NCBI GenBank assembly: GCA_016234445.1
Contig: JACRBT010000016.1
Location: forward strand, 1-64,000
Direction of reading: 5' to 3'
DNA length: 64,000 nucleotides
Source of the DNA: Chloroflexota bacterium
GTDB lineage: Bacteria > Chloroflexota > Dehalococcoidia > Tepidiformales > Tepidiformaceae
The position numbers and the translations under genes were made by a program. A model generated the notes under the pieces. It made no database searches. It was given only the letters and a program-made list of their open reading frames with translations, and was not told the DNA's origin. Shown here piece by piece: positions 1 through 10,463 of the stretch. Each line of letters begins with the position of its first letter. The stretch's first letter is position 1.

Positions 1-93
1 AGAGGTATGGAGAAGGGCAACACGTCGACTCTCATCATAGACTGGATGAGATGATGGTATAGTCTAAGCACTCCAGTAATGGAGGGGCTATTG
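1..93 (+). other. 3' end of an insertion (probable group I intron) in the 16S rRNA gene
   Basis: The universally conserved 16S stretch that should precede GAGATGTTGGG (containing CTGTCGTCAGCTCGTG) is missing. In its place are 93 bases unlike any 16S segment. Group I-like features are an S-element-like GGTATAGTCT at 56-65, a hairpin at 71-84 closed by a GTAA (GNRA) tetraloop like P9, and a final G before the exon. 38-43 (TAGACT) can pair with 61-66 (AGTCTA), and 31-36 with 45-50, which interleave as a pseudoknot. The spacing is too short for a textbook P3/P8, so the exact class is uncertain. The rest of the element, including any homing endonuclease, lies left of the window. Confidence 0.6.
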
Positions 94-547
<454 letters not shown>

Positions 548-706
548 AGGGAGCTCGAACCGACTGCGTTCAAACCTTCACGGTGTGTGAGGGTGTGGCC
601 GGTTCGATACCCAGGTCGATCGGACCCTTCGGGGCCCGTCAAACCAAATGGCCTCCAGGCGGCCATCTCTCGTCCGCTCTCCAGCTCTTAAAGCTGCACC
701 GGCCCA

Positions 707-783
707 GGGCCATTAGCTCAGCAGGTTAGAGCGCAGTCCTGATAAGACTGAGGTCTCTGGTTCGAGTCCAGAATGGCCCACCA
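707..783 (+). tRNA. ileT: tRNA-Ile(GAT)
   Basis: A complete cloverleaf with acceptor GGGCCAT/ATGGCCC, anticodon GAT at 741-743 and encoded CCA. It sits in the 16S-23S spacer, the usual place for this tRNA, and is presumably released from the rRNA precursor. Confidence 0.97.
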
Positions 784-850
784 AACCATCCTGGCCCCGC
801 CGAGCAACTTGGCCCCGCTCGAGGGCTGTGGCATACTGAAAGACCCCGGA

Positions 851-926
851 GGGGCCGTAGCTTAGTTGGGAGAGCGCCGCCTTTGCACGGCGGAGGTCAG
901 GAGTTCGAATCTCCTCGGCTCCACCA
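851..926 (+). tRNA. alaT: tRNA-Ala(TGC)
   Basis: A complete cloverleaf with acceptor GGGGCCG/CGGCTCC containing the G3:U70 pair that identifies alanine tRNAs, anticodon TGC at 884-886 and encoded CCA. It is the second spacer tRNA of the rRNA operon. Confidence 0.97.
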
Positions 927-1029
927 ACACCAACCCCGGCGCCGCCGGCCAAGACAACAGGGAGAACACTGCGATAGCAGGGAAGACGCCGTAGACCGCC
1001 TCTTCGCCCCAGCTGACCGTCCAGTTTAG

Positions 1030-1064
1030 GACCGGTCCGCCGTGGCGGGCCGGTCTTCTTGTTT
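1030..1064 (+). terminator. terminator-like hairpin inside the 16S-23S spacer
   Basis: An 11-bp GC-rich stem (1030-1040 with 1045-1055, one G-U pair) with a CGTG loop is followed directly by TTCTTGTTT. This is the form of an intrinsic terminator in the + direction, between tRNA-Ala and the 23S gene. If it works, rRNA antitermination must override it or 23S output is attenuated. It could also be a processing hairpin. Confidence 0.5.
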
Positions 1065-1170
1065 CCCCTCCCGGGCAGTGAACCCCCGCCAGGACTTCCA
1101 GTTTCGCGATCGACCCCTGCCCAGGCGGCAGCGGCCGGCAGCGAAGCCGGGCAAACCCGGGAAACCGGGC

Positions 1171-1203
1171 GCACCTTAAAAACTGAAGAGCGAAGAAACT
1201 GCA
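1171..1203 (+). other. 23S rRNA processing stem, 5' arm
   Basis: This arm is complementary to 4240-4271 beyond the 3' end of the 23S gene: 7 bp, a 3x3 internal loop, 13 bp, a one-base bulge and 9 bp. Such stems are the usual double-stranded substrate of RNase III that frees pre-23S rRNA. Confidence 0.85.
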
Positions 1204-1266
1204 TCTGCGTCCCGCACCAGCGTGTGCGGGAGGCGTAGGCAATTCATATTGGCGAGCCTTAATGTG

Positions 1267-4210
<2,944 letters not shown>

Positions 4211-4239
4211 ACATTTAGGTTTGCCACCATGAAAAGCCG

Positions 4240-4271
4240 TGCAGTTTCTCGCTCTTCAGTTACCAAGGTGC
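4240..4271 (+). other. 23S rRNA processing stem, 3' arm
   Basis: Reverse complement of 1171-1203 (see that entry). It lies between the 23S 3' end and tRNA-fMet, so the tRNA is outside the stem and must be cut out separately. Confidence 0.85.
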
Positions 4272-4295
4272 GGCCCCGGCCGTGCCGGCACCCGT

Positions 4296-4370
4296 CGCGG
4301 GGTGGAGCAGTGGCAGCTCGTCGGGCTCATAACCCGAAGGTCAGGGGTTCGAATCCCTTCCCCGCTACCA
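4296..4370 (+). tRNA. initiator tRNA-fMet(CAT)
   Basis: Initiator hallmarks are clear. Position 1 is C and cannot pair with U72 (start CGCGGGG against CCCCGCT). The anticodon stem ends in three G-C pairs (GGG/CCC) around the CTCATAA loop. Anticodon CAT is at 4328-4330 and CCA is encoded. It occupies the place where many operons carry 5S rRNA. Confidence 0.96.
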
Positions 4371-4396
4371 AGAAGCGAATCTACGCTCCGCGTAGT

Positions 4397-4420
4397 GAAG
4401 GCCCTCGAAAGAGGGCCTTC
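4397..4420 (+). terminator. hairpin after tRNA-fMet, likely end of the rRNA operon
   Basis: A perfect 10-bp stem, GAAGGCCCTC/GAGGGCCTTC, has a GAAA tetraloop. It follows a shorter palindrome (4381-4395, CTACG-CTCCG-CGTAG). There is no good U-run, so termination is inferred from position. Confidence 0.55.
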
Positions 4421-4617
4421 GTGGCGTCCGTCGGCTGGATTGGTCCCGGGCTTCGGAGCAAGTCCGGGAATCGCGAGCGCTGAGGGGGCCCGGGCTGGGC
4501 CACCCCACCCGCTTCCGGCTTCGTTCTGGGAAGGCTAACTGTTGGTCGTTGCCCGATGCGGGCCTGGGGAACCGCATGAGTGTGAACGCCATTCGGGTAG
4601 GGGGCCCCATGTTTCCG

Positions 4618-5019
4618 CTACGGAGGCCAGCGCTGTCCGATCCGGACCTTGGTCTCGGGATCGACATCCAGTTCGTACGTTTCTTTGTCTGAGGTCCTGA
4701 GGGTAACGACCAAGCGGTGGTTGGTAGGCATCCCGGGGGATGCCGAGTAGTTTGAGCCGGGCTTGGATTCGCACTCCGCAGCCGTTAGCCGCTCGGTGAC
4801 TCTCTTGGTGCCGTCCCAGTAGTTGCAGACTCCGGGACCGGGCTGGAGGCAGCCCTCGCCGCGGAGCACCGTACCGTTGACCGTGCACGTTCGGACTACG
4901 TTGATGACCTGGTCGCGGTCGTCGCCGCAGCCGCCCATGAATACCATCGCAAGCAGAGCTGCGACGTAAAGTCCGGAGTTCCGCGGGCTGAACCTCGTGT
5001 TCCGGGCGGTCTCGGTCAC
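4618..5019 (-). CDS. small predicted lipoprotein
   Basis: A 133-residue protein of unknown function. With the GTG start chosen here the N-terminus has arginines, a hydrophobic segment (GLYVAALLAMVF) and a lipobox-like FMGGC, so it should be lipidated on cysteine about 31 and held outside the membrane. The mature part has several cysteines (CTVNGT, GEGCLQPG, CNYWDG, AECES) that could form disulphides. An in-frame extension upstream would overlap the ferredoxin gene and has no lipoprotein logic. Codon use is less GC-biased than in the neighbours. No family recognised. Confidence 0.65.
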   Translation of the reverse strand: MTETARNTRFSPRNSGLYVAALLAMVFMGGCGDDRDQVINVVRTCTVNGTVLRGEGCLQPGPGVCNYWDGTKRVTERLTAAECESKPGSNYSASPGMPTNHRLVVTLRTSDKETYELDVDPETKVRIGQRWPP

Positions 5020-5090
5020 TCCCGCACGATGCAGGATGGAACATTCGACGTCAATCCGGTGGCGACCGGGACACACGCCTAGCCCGCGCG

Positions 5091-5306
5091 TCACGGCTCG
5101 ATGCGCCCCAGCCAGTTCATCGCGATCCCGTGCTGGGGGCAGAGCTGCGCGCATTCGTGGCAGCCGCAGCAGCGCTCCGGGTCCACCTTCGCCTTCAGCC
5201 GCTTCGACTTGCCGATCCGGACGAGGTCGATCGCGTCGTAAACGCAGCCTTCGAGGCAGTCCTGGCACCCGTCGCAGACTTCGAGGTCGACTTCTGCTTC
5301 CCGCAT
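5091..5306 (-). CDS. 2[4Fe-4S] ferredoxin
   Basis: A 71-residue electron carrier. The first cluster motif is CDGCQDCLEGC near residues 11-21 and the second is CCGCHECAQLC near 46-56. Both have the CxxCxxCxxxC spacing typical of bacterial-type low-potential ferredoxins. The basic linker (KSKRLKAKVDPE) closely matches the C-terminal domain of the gene just upstream, so the two probably share ancestry. It lies 37 bases after that gene on the same strand and is likely co-transcribed. Redox partner unknown. Confidence 0.9.
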   Translation of the reverse strand: MREAEVDLEVCDGCQDCLEGCVYDAIDLVRIGKSKRLKAKVDPERCCGCHECAQLCPQHGIAMNWLGRIEP

Positions 5307-5343
5307 CGCATGCCCCCTGGTTCGTCAGGCTGGCCGGCCCCGG

Positions 5344-6441
5344 TCAGCCCGCATGGGAGTGTTCCGGCACCGCATGGCGCGAAGGCGACGGGATGTGCTC
5401 CGGCGGCCGGACGATCGCCATCTTCAGGCTCTGCGGTTCGCAGGCGAGGACGCAGACGCCGCAGCCCATGCAGTTCACCGGGTCGACGATCGCCTTGAGC
5501 TTCTTCTGGCCCTGGACCTTCTCCATCGTCAGGGCGTCGAACTGGCAGCGCTCGATGCAATCCTGGCAGCCGTCGCAGGTTTCCAGGTCGTTCTGGGCTT
5601 CGAAACGGCTCTTCGCGTACCAGACCGTCCAGGGGACCTTCGCCTCGGACATCGGCAGGAGGAAGACGCAGCAGTCGTCGCAGCAGCTGCAGAGGGTGTT
5701 GGTGCTGTGGATCGCGACGTTGGGCCACTGGTGGACGAGCCCGTGCTCTTCGGTCTCCTCGATGAGGGCGAGGGCCTCTTCCTTACTGAGCATGCGCCCG
5801 TGGCCGCGGCCCTTCGTGTACTCGGCCGCCCGGCTGAACTGGATGCAGTTCATGTCGTGGGAAAGGCGGCAGGGGTTGCCGAGCGATTCCTGGCGCTTGC
5901 GGCACGAACACGAGACCACCGAAATAAGGGGCGCCTCCTCGACGATGACCTTCATGCTTTCGCTGGGGAGGACGCCCGGGATGTCCTTGATCGCCTTCCA
6001 GGCGGGGAGGATGCGGAGTGGCGGCGCCTTGGCGGCGGCGATCTCCGGCATGCGGTCGGCGTCCCATTCGTTGTGGACGAAGTCCCACCACAGGGCCCAG
6101 AGCTGCTTCTTTTCGGGTTCGGTGTAGAGGCCGTCGAGCCCGTCGAGCGACTCGGTCGCGTCGTGGAGCTGCATGATCGTGCGGGCGAAGCGGTAGTACT
6201 CGCGGGTCTCGAAGTTGCGGGGGAAGATCACCCCCTTCTTGAAGAGCTCTTCGAGTTCCGCCTCGACGACGCCAACCGCGACCCCCTCCTGGGCAGCGAG
6301 GTCGGCGTTCGTCATCGGGAGCGACGCCGCCATCCGCGCCTGCCGCGGCGACATCAGGAATTCGAGGATGCGCCGGTAGCGTGGGGATTCCCCGTAGCCG
6401 TGCCTGGCGGCAAGCGTCCCATAGGCGTCGATCTCGGCCAT
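5344..6441 (-). CDS. winged-helix-like protein with a C-terminal 2[4Fe-4S] ferredoxin domain
   Basis: 365 residues. The N-terminal ~80 residues look like a helix-turn-helix fold (TNADLAAQEGVAVGVVEAEL). The middle carries extra cysteine groups (CSCRKRQ, NPC, MNC, CSCCDDCC) that could hold another metal site. The C-terminus has CDGCQDCIERC and CMGCGVCVLAC, two 4Fe-4S motifs, then a His-rich tail. The ATG was chosen because AAGGAGAG lies just upstream; a longer in-frame start lacks this. It heads a two-gene operon with the small ferredoxin. It could be a redox-sensing or electron-transfer protein; the exact family was not identified. Confidence 0.75.
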   Translation of the reverse strand: MAEIDAYGTLAARHGYGESPRYRRILEFLMSPRQARMAASLPMTNADLAAQEGVAVGVVEAELEELFKKGVIFPRNFETREYYRFARTIMQLHDATESLDGLDGLYTEPEKKQLWALWWDFVHNEWDADRMPEIAAAKAPPLRILPAWKAIKDIPGVLPSESMKVIVEEAPLISVVSCSCRKRQESLGNPCRLSHDMNCIQFSRAAEYTKGRGHGRMLSKEEALALIEETEEHGLVHQWPNVAIHSTNTLCSCCDDCCVFLLPMSEAKVPWTVWYAKSRFEAQNDLETCDGCQDCIERCQFDALTMEKVQGQKKLKAIVDPVNCMGCGVCVLACEPQSLKMAIVRPPEHIPSPSRHAVPEHSHAG

Positions 6442-6563
6442 GTCTCTCTCCTTGGCTCGCGAATCCGCGGCGCCCGCGCCGGTCGAAAGGCAGCCAGCGG
6501 CCGCCAATGCGTGGCGCCGCGCGGAGCTTGTAGCAACACTCTGCCGCGAGGTCCGTGCCCAAT

Positions 6564-6577
6564 ATGATCCAGATCAT
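6564..6577 (-). promoter_or_regulatory. FNR/CRP-type palindrome upstream of the 4Fe-4S operon
   Basis: ATGATCCAGATCAT is a perfect palindrome with the TGAT-N4-ATCA half-sites typical of FNR/CRP-family operators. It lies about 120 bases upstream of the Fe-S gene start and about 40 bases before a possible -10 (TACAAG, 6532-6527 on the minus strand). Oxygen or redox control of the operon is an inference. Confidence 0.45.
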
Positions 6578-6740
6578 GTCGGCGGCCAGGCCCGGCGCCT
6601 GACGGAGGCAGGCCGAGGATCGGCGGCGACCGGTCCAAGCCGCACCAGTTCCCGTTTCTTCACCTGTTGGTCACCTGATCGACCCCTCGGTGGCAGCACG
6701 GGACGCCGTAACGTAGCGAGAGGAAGTGAGCAGGAGCTAA

Positions 6741-7682
6741 ATGGAGAAGTTCGTTCGATTGGCGAAGTGCGCCCGTTGGGGGCGGCGCGACCAGGGACAG
6801 GCGCTGGTGCTTTTCGCCGGCGGCCTCGCCGTCTTCTGCGGCCTCGTGGGCATGTCGGTCGACGCCGGCCAGCTGCTCTACGCCCGCACGGATCTCCAGA
6901 AGATCGCCGACGCCTCGGCCCTGGCCGGTGCCCAGGATTTGCCGGCCTCCACCGCGGATGCGACAACCTCCGCAACCACCTACGCTTCCGCCAACGGGTC
7001 GGCGTCGACGGCGATCAGCTTCGGCAACGCGAACACCACGATCACGGTGACCGCGACCCGCCGCGTCAACTACACCTTCTTGAAGGTGCTCGGGTTGAGC
7101 GGGGCAGACGTTACCGCCCGCGCCACCGCGAGGGCGTCTCAGCTGCCCATAACCGGTTACTCATGGGCAAACGTCGCGCCCTTCACCCTCTGGGGCGGCT
7201 CCCGCACGAGCGAAGTGCACCCCGGCGACCAGAGCTGCCCTCTTCACACCTGCGTCGGCCGCTCGTACACCTTCATGGACACTGGCTGGATGGCCGCGAG
7301 CGGGAATCCAACCGCCCCCGATTGGACCGCGAGCAGTAGCAACAACTTCAAGGGCGACGTCGAACATGGCGCCGGAGCACCGGTCTCGCAGATCGGGGAC
7401 TTCTACAGCGTCGGTGGCTTCGGGAACGTCAGTGCGCCCGCGGTCGGCAGCATCATCGTCATCCCAATCGTGGACAGGGCGAGCGGCAACGCCAACAGCC
7501 GCACCTTCCGTGTCGCCGCGTGGGCAATCGTCAGGGTTGACGCGGGATGCACCAAGCAGCACTGCACCGGCACGCTCCAATCTTCGTCAGTCACCCCGCC
7601 CGACGGGTGGGTCACAGACGGCAGCGTCCCACCGCCCGGCGGCATCACCTACCTGGGGACCACGTTCGGGCTGACGGAATAA
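6741..7682 (+). CDS. TadG/TadE-like pilus assembly protein
   Basis: 313 residues. After a short basic leader comes QGQALVLFAGGLAVFCGLVGMSVDAGQLL, here described by position 18-46: a transmembrane helix followed by the 'D-GQL.-.R..LQ..ADASALAGA' pattern of Tad N-terminal domains. The rest is extracellular, rich in Ser/Thr/Ala/Gly, with a cysteine pair region (CPLHTC). Such proteins are minor components or assembly factors of Flp/Tad pili. No other tad genes are visible. AGGAGC lies just before the ATG. Confidence 0.75.
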   Translation: MEKFVRLAKCARWGRRDQGQALVLFAGGLAVFCGLVGMSVDAGQLLYARTDLQKIADASALAGAQDLPASTADATTSATTYASANGSASTAISFGNANTTITVTATRRVNYTFLKVLGLSGADVTARATARASQLPITGYSWANVAPFTLWGGSRTSEVHPGDQSCPLHTCVGRSYTFMDTGWMAASGNPTAPDWTASSSNNFKGDVEHGAGAPVSQIGDFYSVGGFGNVSAPAVGSIIVIPIVDRASGNANSRTFRVAAWAIVRVDAGCTKQHCTGTLQSSSVTPPDGWVTDGSVPPPGGITYLGTTFGLTE

Positions 7683-7739
7683 GCCGGGGCCGGTCACCAG
7701 CCGTTCCTTCCGGCGCCCCCGCTGTCCGCTGCTTCGCGC

Positions 7740-7745
7740 TACCAT
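7740..7745 (+). promoter_or_regulatory. -10 box, leaderless (SRAP gene)
   Basis: TACCAT ends 6 bases before the ATG at 7752, so the transcript should start at or next to the start codon. Confidence 0.45.
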
Positions 7746-7751
7746 CGTCCC

Positions 7752-8468
7752 ATGTGCGGCCGGTTCACGATGACCTACGACCAGCTGGAGCTCCTCGCGG
7801 AAGACCTGGGGGTGCCCGTGGAGTCGCTGCCGCCGCAGGCCCGGACGCGCTACAACATCGCCCCCACGGACGAACACTTCATCGTCCGGGAGAAGAACGA
7901 GGCCCGGGAAGTCTTGCCAGCCCGCTGGGGTCTCGTGAATTCGTGGGCGAAGGACGCGAAACGGGCGGCCATGCAGATCAACGCCAGGGCGGAGACGATC
8001 GAGCGCGCCCCCGCCTTTCGCGACGCCTTCCGGGAGCGCCGCTGCCTGGTGCCCGCGACCGGCTTCTTCGAATGGGTCGGACCCAAGGAGGCGCGCCAGC
8101 CGATCTGGTTTCACCGCCCGGACGACCGGCTCATCTTCTTCGCCGGCCTCTATGAGTCGTGGCGACCCCGCCCGGACGCGTGGGAGCGGACCTTCACGAT
8201 CATCACGACCGATGCGAACCCGGTCGTCGCGCCTATCCACGACCGGATGCCCGCGGTGCTCACGGGCGAGGCGGCCGCACTCTGGATCGACCCGAACCAC
8301 CCGGACCCGCACGCCCTCCTCGGCCTCCTCGGGCCCGCCCCGGAGCGGTTGCTGGTCGCCCGACGGGTTTCGCCCCTCGTGAACAGCGTGAAGAACGACT
8401 TCGCCGCGGTCCTGGAAGAGGCGGGGCCGCCCGAACCGGCCGCCGAGGTCAACCTGCGTCTGCTGTGA
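7752..8468 (+). CDS. yedK: SOS response-associated peptidase (SRAP/HMCES family)
   Basis: 238 residues. The protein begins MCGRFT, and Cys2 is the residue that crosslinks to abasic sites in single-stranded DNA once the Met is removed. Other family residues are present: YNIAPT near 36, WGLVNSWAKD near 60, NARAET near 78, FFEW near 100 and the catalytic His in PIHDRM near 160. The length is typical. It protects abasic sites at replication forks and releases itself later. It is likely monocistronic. Confidence 0.95.
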   Translation: MCGRFTMTYDQLELLAEDLGVPVESLPPQARTRYNIAPTDEHFIVREKNEAREVLPARWGLVNSWAKDAKRAAMQINARAETIERAPAFRDAFRERRCLVPATGFFEWVGPKEARQPIWFHRPDDRLIFFAGLYESWRPRPDAWERTFTIITTDANPVVAPIHDRMPAVLTGEAAALWIDPNHPDPHALLGLLGPAPERLLVARRVSPLVNSVKNDFAAVLEEAGPPEPAAEVNLRLL

Positions 8469-8514
8469 ACTTCCCGCTTCCATCTTTCCGCCGCGGTCTA
8501 TAGCGTAGGGGGCG

Positions 8515-9660
8515 ATGTTTGGGCGCTCGTTCCCAATCGCCCGGATCGCGGGGGTGCTTGTCGAAGTCCACCCTTCGTGGCTGCTCATCCTCGCCTTCCT
8601 CTCGTGGAGCCTTTCCGACCAGGTCTTCCCCGAGACGAACGAAGGCTGGTCGACGGCGACCTACTGGGTGGTCGGCACGAGCGCCGCGGTCCTCCTCTTC
8701 GTGACCGTCCTCGTGCACGAATTTGCCCACGCGGCGGTGGCCATCCGGCGTGGGCTGCCGGTGCCGAAGATCACCCTGTTCATCTTCGGCGGCGTCTCCC
8801 ATATGTCGCGGCAGCCGCGCAGCGCCGGCGAAGAGTTCGCGATCGCCGCCGCCGGGCCGGCCACGAGCTTCGTGATCGCGGCGGTCACGGGCCTCGCCGG
8901 CCTCGCCGTTGGCGGTTCGAACGAACAAGCCGAGGCGATCCTCTACTACCTCGCCGGCGTCAACGCGGTCCTCGGCGTCTTCAACCTCCTCCCTGGCTTC
9001 CCCCTCGACGGTGGCCGCGTGCTCCGCTCGATCGCCTGGAGGAGCACCGGCAGCTTCCGCCGGGCCACCCGGATCGCCGCCTCCGTGGGCGAACTCTTCG
9101 GCTACACGCTGATGGGCGGCGGCTTCCTCCTCGCCCTCGGCGGATTCGTCGTCCAGGGCCTCTGGTTCCTCTTCATCGGCTGGTTCCTGACCGGCGCGGC
9201 CCGGGGCGAAAGCCAGGGAATGCAACTCGAGTCGATCCTCGCCGGCCTCTTCGCCCGCGACCTGATGGACGAGACCTTCCCCTCGGTCACCCCGGGACTG
9301 CCCGTCCAGGCAGTGGTCGACGACTACATGGTGGGCGAAGGCCACCGCGCCCTGATGGTGGCGAACGACGGCGCCGTCGTCGGCATCCTTTCGGTGAACG
9401 ACGTCCGCCGGGTGCCGCGGGCGGAGTGGCCGAACACCCCGGCCCAACGGGTGATGACCCCCCGCGAGCGGATCGTCTCGGTGGACGCCGCCACACCCGC
9501 CTTCGACGTGCTGATGCTGGTGAGCCAGAAGGGCCTGAACCAGGTGCCGGTGCTCGAAGAGGGCCGGATGGTGGGCCTGATCACGCGCCGGCACCTGCTC
9601 GACCGTATCCAGCTGGCGGAGTCACTCGCCCCGGACGTGCCCACGGACACGAACGAATAG
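8515..9660 (+). CDS. site-2 protease family (M50) membrane metalloprotease with CBS domains
   Basis: 381 residues. Six or so hydrophobic segments carry the zinc motif HEFAH (near residue 67, HExxH) and the distal NLLPGFPLDGGRVL motif (near 160) of intramembrane proteases. Residues ~245-370 form two CBS repeats, which usually bind adenine nucleotides and regulate activity. This matches the Rip3-like S2P subgroup. It likely cleaves membrane-anchored regulators; the substrate is not visible. A TAGCGT box 8 bases before the ATG and an AGGGGG run leave the leader type unclear. Confidence 0.9.
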   Translation: MFGRSFPIARIAGVLVEVHPSWLLILAFLSWSLSDQVFPETNEGWSTATYWVVGTSAAVLLFVTVLVHEFAHAAVAIRRGLPVPKITLFIFGGVSHMSRQPRSAGEEFAIAAAGPATSFVIAAVTGLAGLAVGGSNEQAEAILYYLAGVNAVLGVFNLLPGFPLDGGRVLRSIAWRSTGSFRRATRIAASVGELFGYTLMGGGFLLALGGFVVQGLWFLFIGWFLTGAARGESQGMQLESILAGLFARDLMDETFPSVTPGLPVQAVVDDYMVGEGHRALMVANDGAVVGILSVNDVRRVPRAEWPNTPAQRVMTPRERIVSVDAATPAFDVLMLVSQKGLNQVPVLEEGRMVGLITRRHLLDRIQLAESLAPDVPTDTNE

Positions 9661-9691
9661 GCGGGATCTTCCCATTTGACCCCGCGCTCAC

Positions 9692-9697
9692 TACGCT
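9692..9697 (+). promoter_or_regulatory. -10 box, leaderless (glycerophosphodiesterase)
   Basis: TACGCT ends 7 bases before the ATG at 9705. Confidence 0.45.
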
Positions 9698-9704
9698 GCA
9701 AACC

Positions 9705-10460
9705 ATGCCGAACCTGCTTGTGATTGGTCATGCCGCCGCCGCCGGCGAAGCCCCGGCGAACACGCTTGCCGGCGTCCGCGCCTCGCTCGACGCCCGCGCG
9801 GAGGCGATGGAGATTGACGTCCAGCTCTGCGCCGATGGCGTCCCCGTGCTCATGCACGACGAAACCGTCGACCGGACGACGAACCTCCGCGGGCCGGTCC
9901 GGGCCCTCTCGCTGGCTGCGCTCCAGGCCGCCGATGCGGGTGGCGGCGAGCCCGTGCCCACGCTGGACCAGGTGCTCGACCTTGTCGCGGGGCGCCTGAC
10001 GGTGATGTGCGAGCTGAAGCAGACCCCCGGCGAGCCCGGCTACGACCAGCGGCTCGTCGACGCCGTCCTCGCCGTCGTCGAGCGCCACGACGCCCGGGTG
10101 TGGACGGCCGTCCATTCCTTCAACCCGCCCATGGTCGAACGGGCACGGGCCAGCGAGCCGCGGATCTCGGCGGCGATCATCTCGCCCCCGGTCGAAGGAG
10201 AACAGTTGGAGCGGCTGCTTTCGGGCACCATCAAGCGGAACGGGCAGGCCGTCTCCATCGAACACCACTGCATCGACCGCGCGCTCGTGGTCCGGGCGAA
10301 GCAGCGCCAGCTGTGCGTCTGGGCGTGGACGGCCGACTCGCCCGCGGACTGGGCACGGCTGGCCGCGGCGGGGGTCGACGGGATCATCACCAACGTCCCC
10401 CACCAGCTTCGCGCCTGGCTGGAAGGCGCCGCGCCGCCGTCGTCCGTCGCCCGCGGCTGA
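9705..10460 (+). CDS. glycerophosphodiester phosphodiesterase family protein
   Basis: 251 residues with the GDPD TIM-barrel pattern: an early His in VIGHAAAAGEAPANT, the metal-binding MEIDVQ near 43, the catalytic MHDETVDRTT near 55 and CELK near 107. The C-terminus ends with the usual DGIITNVP strand. It would release sn-glycerol 3-phosphate and an alcohol from deacylated phospholipids. The normal GHRG near the start is GHAA here, a relaxed version. There is no signal peptide, so it is probably cytoplasmic. Confidence 0.88.
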   Translation: MPNLLVIGHAAAAGEAPANTLAGVRASLDARAEAMEIDVQLCADGVPVLMHDETVDRTTNLRGPVRALSLAALQAADAGGGEPVPTLDQVLDLVAGRLTVMCELKQTPGEPGYDQRLVDAVLAVVERHDARVWTAVHSFNPPMVERARASEPRISAAIISPPVEGEQLERLLSGTIKRNGQAVSIEHHCIDRALVVRAKQRQLCVWAWTADSPADWARLAAAGVDGIITNVPHQLRAWLEGAAPPSSVARG

Positions 10461-10463
10461 CCC

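Noticed and set aside
8577-9704. A long upstream extension of the GDPD frame
   Set aside because: It runs over the M50 protease in another frame; family similarity and the -10 box support the ATG at 9705.
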